Assembly: GCA_030442035.1 (NCBI GenBank)
Contig: JAUJEA010000003.1
Location: 1-64,000 of the forward strand
DNA from: Splendidivirga corallicola
GTDB lineage: Bacteria; Bacteroidota; Bacteroidia; Cytophagales; Cyclobacteriaceae
DNA length: 64,000 nt
Direction of reading: 5' to 3'
Each line of letters begins with the position of its first letter. The first letter of the stretch is position 1. The notes beneath the pieces were generated by a model. It was not told the origin of the DNA, did not search any database, and saw only the letters and a program-made list of their open reading frames with translations. Made by a program: the position numbers and the translations under genes. Positions 34,606 to 42,624 of this stretch are shown in pieces.

Positions 34606-36978
34606 CTAAATCCACCAACTTTTTTGAAGCTCATCACCCAAATTATCAATTTGTTTACCAATAAAATCATAGGCACGTCTGACCTTTTTATTGTTTTGTT
34701 TTAGCTTATTATAAGCTTTTTTAAAGCATACTTTAGCAATTTCTAGATCATTTGATTCGTGATGCATTTTATATCGCGTCAAATAGAATAATGCTTCCGA
34801 GGCTAAATATTCCGGATATTTGTTGAATTGGCCATATTTATCAATCCACTCCTTGAGGTTTTCTAAACATTTGTGTGCTTTGTTAAGGGCATGCTCAACT
34901 ATCTTGACGTTATCATTTTTATTCACTTCTATATAATAATATGCATAGGCAGAATTGTTGAACAACAAAGTGTTGTAGAGAGCTTCAATAGAATGCCTTG
35001 CTTCAACGTTTGCCTGCAAATCAATCAATCTAAAATATAAAGGAATAGCTTTTTCCCCTGATTCAATAGAGGCTTTTAAATTGTCAATTTCAATATTTGA
35101 AGTTTGAAAGAAATTGTCAAACTCAACACAATATCGTAAAAGACAGCTAGAATGATAGAACCTAGGATCACTTGGGTAAAGCTCCATACAAGCGGCTGAG
35201 ATTTCAAGTCCCTTTGAATATAGTTTAGCTCTTCTAGCTGCCCATACCTGTACATATCTAAGTTCTTTGATTAGGGTATACTGCAATTTTTTGTAAGTTT
35301 CAGGTTTATTGACTGCTCTGAATCTTTTTATGAGCTCTTCTACCTCTTCAACTATAAACTCATTAGGTTCCTTCTGATTTTGAGCTAAAGGTATGGGGAT
35401 CGTTAGGTAGATAAGATAATGAATCAAGGAATTTTGAATTTCCTCTTCATCCTTTATGCTATTTAACACATAATTCGCTACATATTCCCTTATTCCAGCA
35501 ATTTGACTAGCATTAGGGCTGTTTTCAAGATAGAAACTACTCAAATTCTTCAATACCTCTAAGTTTTCCGAAAATTCGGAGAAGCTAGAATAATCAAATA
35601 CAATTGGGAGTTGTTGTTTTATGCTCTCTATGGGATCAGAACCAAAGTTTCTATCCACGAAAGATTTTTTGTCAACAACTAAAAAGTTTCGGACTCGATC
35701 ATAAAATGTAAGGTTTTTCAGTAAATCATTCCAATCATCCAAAAAATAGTTATTGTCATTTTTAACCTTTCTATAGAAGGATATCACTTTTTTAACATCC
35801 TGTGGAATCAAAGAATTCGATATCTGAGATTTAGAAATTCTTTTAAGATCATCGATAAATGATCCATATTTTAATAGAAGTGAATAATTCTCTAAGTTGT
35901 TACGTAGCTTATCAAGTCTTTCTTCCCATTCATTCTTTGAAATATAATCCTTTTTGGAAACTTGCTGTTCAGTAAATAAGAGTGCTCTTATATCATCTAT
36001 TTCTGGTGAAAAATTCTCATTAGAACTATTTTGAAAGAGGCAGAAATCCCCGAAGATGTGAGCTACATTTTGATGAAAATTAAAAAAATTAAAATTATAT
36101 TTTGGGAGTAGGTGCTCAATTCTTTCAAAGACTGTGCTGGATATTTTTGTAGATGAAACATATATATATATAGTTCCCTGTCCTATTTTAATTGATTCTG
36201 TATTTGTTTTCAATGCTCTTGCAATAACCAATGAGTCATTAAAGGCATTTTTTAGAGCTTTTCCTCGCCTCATATCTACATACTCGTAGAATTCAGTTCT
36301 GTTAGGCTTTGCAATATTTCTCTTTATAAACTCCTCGTAGCCTTTGAGATAATATTCAAATGGTCGTTTATTAATTTCAGATTCAAATTCTTTATAAACA
36401 GACATTACATCTGCATCGTTAGCTGATTCTAGTTGATTGTTTTTATAGTCAGACTCAAGAATAATGCTCTGACTTTTAAATAGGTCGAAAAACCTACTAA
36501 ACCCAAATTTGCCAGATGCAAGAGCAATTGTTGTTAAAAGTGATAAATTATTTTCTATGTAGTACTTGATATCATTTACCCTATTTCTAGTTAATGCTTG
36601 GCCAAAGTTTGTTGTCAGCTCATTTTCTTCATGAAACTTCTTTAAATCTTTCCGAGCATTAGCTATAGTTTTCTTTATTTCAGCATTATACTGAGCAGGT
36701 AAAATTGATTTGGAAGAAGTATTTTTTTTAAACAAATAGTTTAAAGCCACCTGAGCATCGGCTAGTAGATGAAGGCTGCTTTTATCTTTAAATGAAAAAT
36801 CTGATAGGGTTCCTTCAACACTATCCCTTAATCCAAAAGGGAAAGAGTAAAGTATTGCATCGAAGGTATCTATTAAATAATGAATTTCATATTTTTCTTT
36901 CCGTAAATCATCCAATGTTTCTATCTGTGCAAGATCAGAAGCGGTCAAAGCGAAAAGAAGAGATTTTTTTTCTTTCAT
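34606..36978 (-). CDS. large protein of unknown function, TPR-like C-terminus, possible PIN-like N-terminus
   Basis: 790 residues, soluble. I do not recognise the family. The N-terminal ~300 residues contain YLIDTFDAILYSFPFG (Asp37/40) and FNDSLVIARAL (Asp248), which faintly resemble the spaced acidic residues of PIN-like nucleases; this is a weak guess. The middle is helical. Residues ~590-780 are TPR-like helical pairs (KLYSKGLEISAACMELYPSD, ALNKAHKCLENLKEWI, AKVCFKKAYNKLKQN). Its ATG directly follows the upstream gene's stop (36979), so it is the last gene of a tight three-gene operon. Very Lys/Asn/Phe-rich. Confidence 0.75.
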   Translation of the reverse strand: MKEKKSLLFALTASDLAQIETLDDLRKEKYEIHYLIDTFDAILYSFPFGLRDSVEGTLSDFSFKDKSSLHLLADAQVALNYLFKKNTSSKSILPAQYNAEIKKTIANARKDLKKFHEENELTTNFGQALTRNRVNDIKYYIENNLSLLTTIALASGKFGFSRFFDLFKSQSIILESDYKNNQLESANDADVMSVYKEFESEINKRPFEYYLKGYEEFIKRNIAKPNRTEFYEYVDMRRGKALKNAFNDSLVIARALKTNTESIKIGQGTIYIYVSSTKISSTVFERIEHLLPKYNFNFFNFHQNVAHIFGDFCLFQNSSNENFSPEIDDIRALLFTEQQVSKKDYISKNEWEERLDKLRNNLENYSLLLKYGSFIDDLKRISKSQISNSLIPQDVKKVISFYRKVKNDNNYFLDDWNDLLKNLTFYDRVRNFLVVDKKSFVDRNFGSDPIESIKQQLPIVFDYSSFSEFSENLEVLKNLSSFYLENSPNASQIAGIREYVANYVLNSIKDEEEIQNSLIHYLIYLTIPIPLAQNQKEPNEFIVEEVEELIKRFRAVNKPETYKKLQYTLIKELRYVQVWAARRAKLYSKGLEISAACMELYPSDPRFYHSSCLLRYCVEFDNFFQTSNIEIDNLKASIESGEKAIPLYFRLIDLQANVEARHSIEALYNTLLFNNSAYAYYYIEVNKNDNVKIVEHALNKAHKCLENLKEWIDKYGQFNKYPEYLASEALFYLTRYKMHHESNDLEIAKVCFKKAYNKLKQNNKKVRRAYDFIGKQIDNLGDELQKSWWI

Positions 36979-37482
36979 TTAAGATATTGAAAAATCATCC
37001 AATGTTAATTTTTCAGGCTTGCTTTCTTCTTTTAATTCATCAATCGTCGGATTGTTTTTATTCATGTTTTCCAATTGCAGTGCTGGTTCATTTTTCTCTT
37101 TACAATCTTCCAAATGCTGGTAATGCATAACATGAGCTTGGTTGTCTAAAAACTCATGTATTTCAAGTTGTAAACTCGAATCTTTAAAATCATCTACTAT
37201 ACTTTCAAGCTTGTTCGTAATGTCATTTAAGTTTCCAAGCAAAGTTCCCACTTCTTCACTAAAAAAGGAATAGATAACCTGTGTATCATTACTTTTGTTA
37301 GAAATTACAACGAATTTTCTATTTATGGAAACTGGGTTGATCAATATTTCACAATAACCTAACAATTTACCCTCATCATATTCCTGTATATAATAACTTG
37401 AATTCTCGCTATCTGAGAATATTGTTACTACGAATCCGGGCTGGTCATAGTAAGGATTGTATGTTCCAATAATATTTTTCAC
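36979..37482 (-). CDS. hypothetical protein, middle gene of three-gene operon
   Basis: 167 residues, no signal or membrane segment. N-terminal ~85 residues form beta strands (PGFVVTIFSDSENSSYYIQEY, KFVVISNKSNDTQVIYSFF in sub-blocks), then a helix, then an acidic low-complexity tail (from ~130). The ATG overlaps the previous gene's stop by 4 bases and its stop abuts the next ATG, so the three proteins are probably made in fixed ratio and may form a complex. No homologue recognised. Confidence 0.72.
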   Translation of the reverse strand: MKNIIGTYNPYYDQPGFVVTIFSDSENSSYYIQEYDEGKLLGYCEILINPVSINRKFVVISNKSNDTQVIYSFFSEEVGTLLGNLNDITNKLESIVDDFKDSSLQLEIHEFLDNQAHVMHYQHLEDCKEKNEPALQLENMNKNNPTIDELKEESKPEKLTLDDFSIS

Positions 37483-38285
37483 TCTTCTAGCCTCCCAGTT
37501 TCCACAAAGAAATTTCTTACCGCATTATAAAGAACTAAATAATATTGATCAGCTCTAAACCGCTTTGAATTCGGAGTATAACGGATTATTTCGACATTTT
37601 TAGCACCTTCAATCAATGGTCTTATAAAGCTTTTGTCCTTGTCAAGTTTACGAGGAAGTACAATAGCTACGAGAGCATCAGGTAGAGATAAATCCTGATC
37701 GTATTGTACTTCAATAACCTGCCTTCTATCGTCTGGAAAGTATCCTGAATCTTTTATCATTCTACAATAATGTACAACTTCATGCTGACCTCCTGGAACT
37801 TCTAAATCCTCATTTAAAGTTACGATAGAATCAAAATAATTACTATTTCTATCATAGAATAGTTTGACTAGCTTCTTTATATTTCCTGAATTTGAAAATT
37901 TTCCTTCAAAGAGGAAATTTTTCATTGGCATTCTCTCGGTGAGATATTCATCATACATCTTATTATGAAACGCACCCGAGTCAAATGGGCTAATTCTTTT
38001 GGGTTGTCCAAGACGTTCCATATCAAATATTAGACAAACAGGATATAATGCATCCTGAACCTTGAGTTTTTTATTTTTGGTCTCTTTGAAAGCAGGAACT
38101 CCATAGAAACAATAAATGAGATCTTCATCTTCAAATACATCGCATGGTTTGTTGCATATCAGAACCGATGCATCTTCATTCCTGTTAATCGATATCTGTA
38201 CTTCTTCCGATCTCAAGTTATGACATAGTCCCAGTAATTTTAACTGATTATTCTCTTGCTCAGAAATGAATTGGTGAAAGGGCAT
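37479..38285 (-). CDS. hypothetical protein, first gene of three-gene operon
   Basis: 268 residues from ATG 38285; a TTG at 38294 would add three. Notable blocks: 'LIYCFYGVPAFKE', 'PVCLIFDMERLGQPKRISPFDSGAF', and near the C-terminus 'PDALVAIVLPRKL' and YYLVLYNAVRNFF. The F-Y-G-x-P-A and FDSGAF motifs look like a conserved uncharacterised family, but I cannot name it. It is transcribed divergently from the SLATT-like gene across 65 bases that contain an inverted repeat. Confidence 0.75.
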   Translation of the reverse strand: MPFHQFISEQENNQLKLLGLCHNLRSEEVQISINRNEDASVLICNKPCDVFEDEDLIYCFYGVPAFKETKNKKLKVQDALYPVCLIFDMERLGQPKRISPFDSGAFHNKMYDEYLTERMPMKNFLFEGKFSNSGNIKKLVKLFYDRNSNYFDSIVTLNEDLEVPGGQHEVVHYCRMIKDSGYFPDDRRQVIEVQYDQDLSLPDALVAIVLPRKLDKDKSFIRPLIEGAKNVEIIRYTPNSKRFRADQYYLVLYNAVRNFFVETGRLEE

Positions 38286-38290
38286 AACAT

Positions 38291-38347
38291 CCAAAAAATT
38301 AATTATATATTCATATAATATCGTATTAATTAAATTAATATTTTTGG
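38291..38347. promoter_or_regulatory. divergent promoter region with inverted repeat
   Basis: CCAAAAA plus ATTAATT on the left (38291-38304) is mirrored by ATTAATATTTTTGG on the right (ending 38347). The symmetric AT-rich spacer lies between the two divergent start codons and is the likely shared promoter and operator of the four genes. Confidence 0.5.
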
Positions 38348-38350
38348 AAA

Positions 38351-38761
38351 ATGGAAAATTTAATCCAAGAAATTACTGATAAAGTTACAGTTTTTAAAAA
38401 AAAGAAAGAAAATAACCGATGGAAGGCAAATCTCTCTAAAGTCATTACGATTGTTGTTAGTTCATCAATTCCTGTAATTTTGGGCTTAGAACTCCAATTG
38501 TTATCCTTGAAGGCCAAGGAGCTTACTATTATTTTGGGAGCTCTAATATCTATAAATGAAGGTATTGCTCTTTACTTCAAATTTGAAAAAAATTGGATTA
38601 GATATCTTGACACTGAAAATTCACTCAAAGCCTTACTTCTGGAAATAGATATACTAAATAGAAAGGAAACAACCGATCTAGAAAAATATATTCATCAGAA
38701 ATACCAAAATATCCTAAATAAGCAAAATGAAGATTGGAATAAGATAAGGGGTGATACCTAA
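38351..38761 (+). CDS. SLATT/DUF4231-like membrane protein
   Basis: 136 residues. A basic N-terminal helix (VFKKKKENNRWKAN) is followed by two transmembrane helices (about 27-47 and 57-78) and a cytosolic C-terminal helix. The stretch ALISINEGIALYFKFEKNWI followed by RYLDTENSLKALLLE matches the DUF4231/SLATT pattern (second helix, then F-x-E-x-W-x-x-Y-R and a helical tail). SLATT proteins are predicted pore-forming effectors in nucleotide-linked conflict systems. It faces the unknown three-gene operon. Confidence 0.68.
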   Translation: MENLIQEITDKVTVFKKKKENNRWKANLSKVITIVVSSSIPVILGLELQLLSLKAKELTIILGALISINEGIALYFKFEKNWIRYLDTENSLKALLLEIDILNRKETTDLEKYIHQKYQNILNKQNEDWNKIRGDT

Positions 38762-38839
38762 ATTTAAGATAATGAAATTTTGAAATATTTGTGCGTATTA
38801 ATAAACCGATAATTCCATAGATTTCATATTTAATTGTAA

Positions 38840-39109
38840 ATAATAGGGGTTCAATGTGAGTGTTTTGAGACAAAAAAATCACAAGAATACATTTCTAATG
38901 TCCAACCTTTTAGACGCACTAACATAAATATTCCTAATATTAATTTAGATACTCTTAAAGAAGCCCATAAAATTGTGGCAAGAGCTGTTGAAAAATACGG
39001 TGATCAATATCTGCCAGCTTTCATTCGAATTCACAACGAAATTGAAAACAGAAAAAAAGAGCTCTCCTATAAAAAAATTGCTTTACAAATAGCTGCAAAT
39101 GATCCATAA
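38840..39109 (+). pseudogene. short open frame without start codon, possible element relic
   Basis: The frame is open from 38840 to TAA at 39107-39109 but has no ATG, GTG or TTG in a sensible place. Its end reads LDTLKEAHKIVARAVEKYGD and QYLPAFIRIHNEIENRKKEL, a helical, well-formed protein-like sequence resembling small ORFs next to integrases in proteobacterial elements. Possibly a gene whose 5' end was lost. The rest of 38762-39195 shows no other gene. Confidence 0.35.
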
Positions 39110-39223
39110 TCAAATGATAGTTAAGGCGTGTACCGTAATGTGAACCACGCTGTGACCTGTGAAACAAGACAAATAATTTATTTTGTTTTATTTCAATGGT
39201 TTGGTTGAGAAAGGTTTTGACTG

Positions 39224-39245
39224 TCAAATCCCATCCTCTCCTCCA
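39224..39245 (+). other. tRNA 3'-end-like sequence, possible attachment site
   Basis: TCAAATCCCATCCTCTCCTCCA looks like the T-arm and acceptor end plus CCA of a tRNA-Ser (whose 5' end would read GGAGAGGATGGG). No complete tRNA surrounds it. It lies 120 bases upstream of the integrase start, where tRNA-targeting elements keep their att core. Confidence 0.4.
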
Positions 39246-39366
39246 TTCTTCGCAATCACCTAGTGCGTTATCCATTCAAAATACTTGCTTCATGGTTTCA
39301 CAGCCTCTCACAAGGGCGCATGCCTTGCGATTTTGTGAACCAATATGTGAACCATGGAGTGTACCA

Positions 39367-40659
39367 ATGCAATATCTAACCCTTCGCAATGGCTGGTATG
39401 TCTATAACCGCCGTGTGCCTGATTTTCTTAAAACCTTCGATCCCCGTCAACGTGTACGTATCGCTTTGAATACCAAATGCAAAGCAACGGCAATGAAGAA
39501 ACTCACCGTTCTCAATGATGAAGTTGAAGGCTATTGGAAAGATCTTATTAAATTAAAGCAGACGCACACAAAGGATAAATTCAAAGCCTTGGTTAACACA
39601 GCAAGGCGATTAGGCTTTACCTATGTGCCGTCTTCCAAGCTTGTAGATATTCCATTAAATGATTTGTTAGAACGTATTTTTGCCGTTAAGCATGGCCTCA
39701 ATGAGCCAGATTTAGTCAAGGCCGTATTAGGAGATAAGGAAAGGCCGGATACCTTACTTTCCGATTGTCTTGATAAATTTTGGAACTATTCTAAACCAGC
39801 ATTACTGAACAAGAATGCCGACCAGCAACGCAAATGGAAAAATCCCCGTATCAAAGCGGTTAAGAATTTTATAACGTCGGTTGAAGATAAACCAATCACA
39901 GAAATTACCAATCTTGATCTTATCCGCTTTCGAGATTGGTGGTTGGAAAGGATGAGACAGGAGAATATCAAAGCAAATACTATCAATAAAGATTTTACCC
40001 ATCTTAAGAGCGTTCTTGAAACGGTGTGCACACATGAACAACTCGATATTGATATTGATGGAATATTCAAGAAAATCCATATCAAAGAAGAAGATCGGGA
40101 AACAAGACAACCATACGAAACCACATTTATCCAAAATGAAATTCTAAACTCTGAAACCCTTAAAGGTTTAGAAGAGGAGGCCAAATATATTCTTCAAGTC
40201 TGTATCAATACAGGAGCAAGACCAATTGAACTGGTTAATTTGATAGCGGAGGACATTCACTTAGATGCACCTGTTCCTTATATTCATATCAGGCCAAGAA
40301 AAGGATATTCGCTTAAAACTAAGGAGAGTAAACGTAAATTACCCTTGGTTGGTACTGCCTTGGAAGCCTTTAAGACGTATCCGAATGGATTTACTACTTA
40401 TCAAGGTAAGTCAGATCAGGCAACATCAACTATTAATGAGTATCTGACAAAGAACAATTTAAGGCCAACACTTAAACACAGCCTCTATTCATGCAGACAT
40501 AGCTTTCAAGACAGATTAACCGCACTTGAAATTCCTGACCGTATTCAATGTCAACTTATGGGGCATAAGTTCCATCGTCCAAAATATGGTAATGGGGCAA
40601 GCTTGGAGCATTTGCATGAGATCATGGGGAAGGTGAAAGTTCTTAACTTGGAAACCTAA
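39367..40659 (+). CDS. tyrosine-type site-specific integrase
   Basis: 430 residues from ATG 39367; the frame stays open to 39196, but the extra 57 residues include the tRNA-like sequence and look non-coding. N-terminal arm-binding part 'MQYLTLRNGWYVYNRRVPDFL', SAM-like core-binding domain (~150-260), and catalytic domain with Arg in TGARPIELVNL, Lys in TKESKRKLPL, YSCRHSFQDRL, LMGHKF and probable nucleophile Tyr in RPKYGNG. Start TTRNGWYxYxRRVP is the style of proteobacterial integrases. Presumably it inserted the surrounding island. Confidence 0.9.
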   Translation: MQYLTLRNGWYVYNRRVPDFLKTFDPRQRVRIALNTKCKATAMKKLTVLNDEVEGYWKDLIKLKQTHTKDKFKALVNTARRLGFTYVPSSKLVDIPLNDLLERIFAVKHGLNEPDLVKAVLGDKERPDTLLSDCLDKFWNYSKPALLNKNADQQRKWKNPRIKAVKNFITSVEDKPITEITNLDLIRFRDWWLERMRQENIKANTINKDFTHLKSVLETVCTHEQLDIDIDGIFKKIHIKEEDRETRQPYETTFIQNEILNSETLKGLEEEAKYILQVCINTGARPIELVNLIAEDIHLDAPVPYIHIRPRKGYSLKTKESKRKLPLVGTALEAFKTYPNGFTTYQGKSDQATSTINEYLTKNNLRPTLKHSLYSCRHSFQDRLTALEIPDRIQCQLMGHKFHRPKYGNGASLEHLHEIMGKVKVLNLET

Positions 40660-40852
40660 AGAAAAGAATAGTTGAATGGTATTGTGATACCTTAGAATTC
40701 TATTATTAAACAATCTAATAATTTCTAATATGTACAGTGAACTATATAAAAGAGGTTATTTGAGAAATTAACAGGATTTATTTAAAAAAAATACTATTTT
40801 CAAAAGAACTCATAATTTACCAGCATTGTGAACATTTTTAATTTACATAGAT

Positions 40853-41287
40853 ATGAAATATCTAAGTTTTGATTTTTTCTTTAATTTAATAATTCTAGGT
40901 TTGATTCAAATTTGGGTCATTGGAATTTTGTATGCATTAAACCTTGATTCATTAGATTTCAATTGGTTTGATCTTATAAAGGATGGAGGGATTTTTATTT
41001 ACTCTTGTACATTGGTTGTAATGTCACATTTGATGCTAATTAAAATTAATCAGTTTAGTATAAATCCAGAAAAGGAAAAGAAACTATCTTTTGCGGTAAT
41101 GTTTGTGATCATACTGGTTGCTTTAGTTTGTTATATGGATGGTAAAGTAATTACTGATGAGAACAAAATTAGTTTCAGTTTTAAGTCCTCACATCACTAT
41201 GTACAACTAATTTGTTTTGTTACTAGTCTGGTTTATAGTGCAACTGTTGAAATAAAGGTCAAGAAATTTAATTCAAACTTAAAATGA
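40853..41287 (+). CDS. hypothetical four-helix membrane protein
   Basis: 144 residues with four transmembrane segments (about 8-27, 43-62, 81-98 and 114-133). No family recognised. First of three same-strand AT-rich genes (40853-42503) with short gaps that look like one transcription unit. Confidence 0.6.
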   Translation: MKYLSFDFFFNLIILGLIQIWVIGILYALNLDSLDFNWFDLIKDGGIFIYSCTLVVMSHLMLIKINQFSINPEKEKKLSFAVMFVIILVALVCYMDGKVITDENKISFSFKSSHHYVQLICFVTSLVYSATVEIKVKKFNSNLK

Positions 41288-41297
41288 ATTTATAATA

Positions 41298-41999
41298 ATG
41301 GCTTTTGCAAATGTTATTATAGTTACTCTTACAGGACTTTTATGTCTCCTGTTATACTTTTTCATTAGAGAAACAGCCAACCATCCTGCAAGAATACCTA
41401 AGCTAAAACCAGATATTAATTCGGAGAACCAATATCCTAATCTCAAGATTTTTGATGTAAAACTTAAAAACCTAAGAAGTGTAATAGTATTTCTTGATTC
41501 TATAAAACCACCCAAAGAATCATCAGTCAGTATTGTTGGAGAAAATCTTGATAATGGAATCACATATACCTTTATAATATCTAAATCAAATGCATATCGA
41601 AGAGAAGAATTTCTAAATTATTTTTATCCTATTCGGTCAAGAAAAATAGTGGATAGGATGGTCAAGATATATAGTTTCAATTTCGATTGGAAGGAACCAA
41701 TATATATATTTCATAGATTCGATTCTTACGTATTGGGATATAAAGGTTTGTTTTCACAATATATTTCAATGTCAAGAGAAGATTCAAAAATCCTTTTGGA
41801 GATAGCTTTAAAAGGCATTGATAAAATGATTGTTGATGAAGAGCTAGAGGAAGAGTATACTTATGTTAAAACATTGCTAGAGGAAAAAACATTGGAAGAA
41901 ACAATTAACTCGCTTGTGAAAACAACAAGAAACGAAATAGAACTGTTAAATAAAAGAAATACAGAATTAGATTTAAAAGATATTCATTTAGATTTTTAA
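41298..41999 (+). CDS. hypothetical membrane-anchored protein
   Basis: 233 residues: an N-terminal transmembrane helix (about 4-23) and a cytosolic or external region with alpha-beta character (FDVKLKNLRSVIVFLDSIKP) ending in a charged helical tail. It begins 10 bases after the preceding gene. No family recognised. Confidence 0.62.
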   Translation: MAFANVIIVTLTGLLCLLLYFFIRETANHPARIPKLKPDINSENQYPNLKIFDVKLKNLRSVIVFLDSIKPPKESSVSIVGENLDNGITYTFIISKSNAYRREEFLNYFYPIRSRKIVDRMVKIYSFNFDWKEPIYIFHRFDSYVLGYKGLFSQYISMSREDSKILLEIALKGIDKMIVDEELEEEYTYVKTLLEEKTLEETINSLVKTTRNEIELLNKRNTELDLKDIHLDF

Positions 42000-42014
42000 C
42001 TTCCCGTCACTTAA

Positions 42015-42503
42015 ATGCAAAAACCTTCTTTAGATAACGAAATTTACGAACTGATTGTAGATAGTAAAGGAAAAGGGGAAAGGTTATTAATTCAATTAAT
42101 GGCCTATAGTAAATATAAGGAAGTTAAAAAACAGATTGTTAAAGAATACTTTCAGAAGAATCATAGGTATCCCTCTTCAGAATTCGTGAGGGCTATCTTT
42201 TATAAAGATGAAACAATTATTAATAATTTAGTGGAACTAGCGAACGAAGAATTCAAATATGTCTTGGCTCGAAATATTTCAAAAGTTATTGAAACTAAAA
42301 AAGAGGAGTATGAACACCATATTAAATTAAAAATTGAAGAACTAAATAACCAATATAGAATAGAGTTAAGTAAACTTGAAAAGGGATTGCCTAGGCGCAA
42401 GAGCTTTTTTTATTTTACTCCGTTATCAACCGTTGGAGTTTTATTGATATTTTTTTTGATTTTGATCATTTGGTTTTTTGGTTTTTTTGTGGGCACTCTT
42501 TGA
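42015..42503 (+). CDS. hypothetical tail-anchored membrane protein
   Basis: 162 residues: helical, charged N-terminal ~125 residues with a coiled coil (VIETKKEEYEHHIKLKIEEL) and a single C-terminal transmembrane helix (STVGVLLIFFLILIIWFFGF). It starts 15 bases after the previous stop, completing a three-gene membrane-associated cluster of unknown role. Confidence 0.62.
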   Translation: MQKPSLDNEIYELIVDSKGKGERLLIQLMAYSKYKEVKKQIVKEYFQKNHRYPSSEFVRAIFYKDETIINNLVELANEEFKYVLARNISKVIETKKEEYEHHIKLKIEELNNQYRIELSKLEKGLPRRKSFFYFTPLSTVGVLLIFFLILIIWFFGFFVGTL

Positions 42504-42624
42504 AACAGCAATCAAACTAAAATCATGTATTCAAGAAAAAATTATATCCACCCATGGCCAGTGTCCGTTTCGAGGAACTACATATTGTCTTAACGTACAA
42601 GAATAAACTTTAAATCCATACAAA

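Noticed and set aside
39196-39366. N-terminal extension of the integrase
   Set aside because: Contains the tRNA-like sequence and lacks the domain pattern; the ATG at 39367 starts the conserved part.
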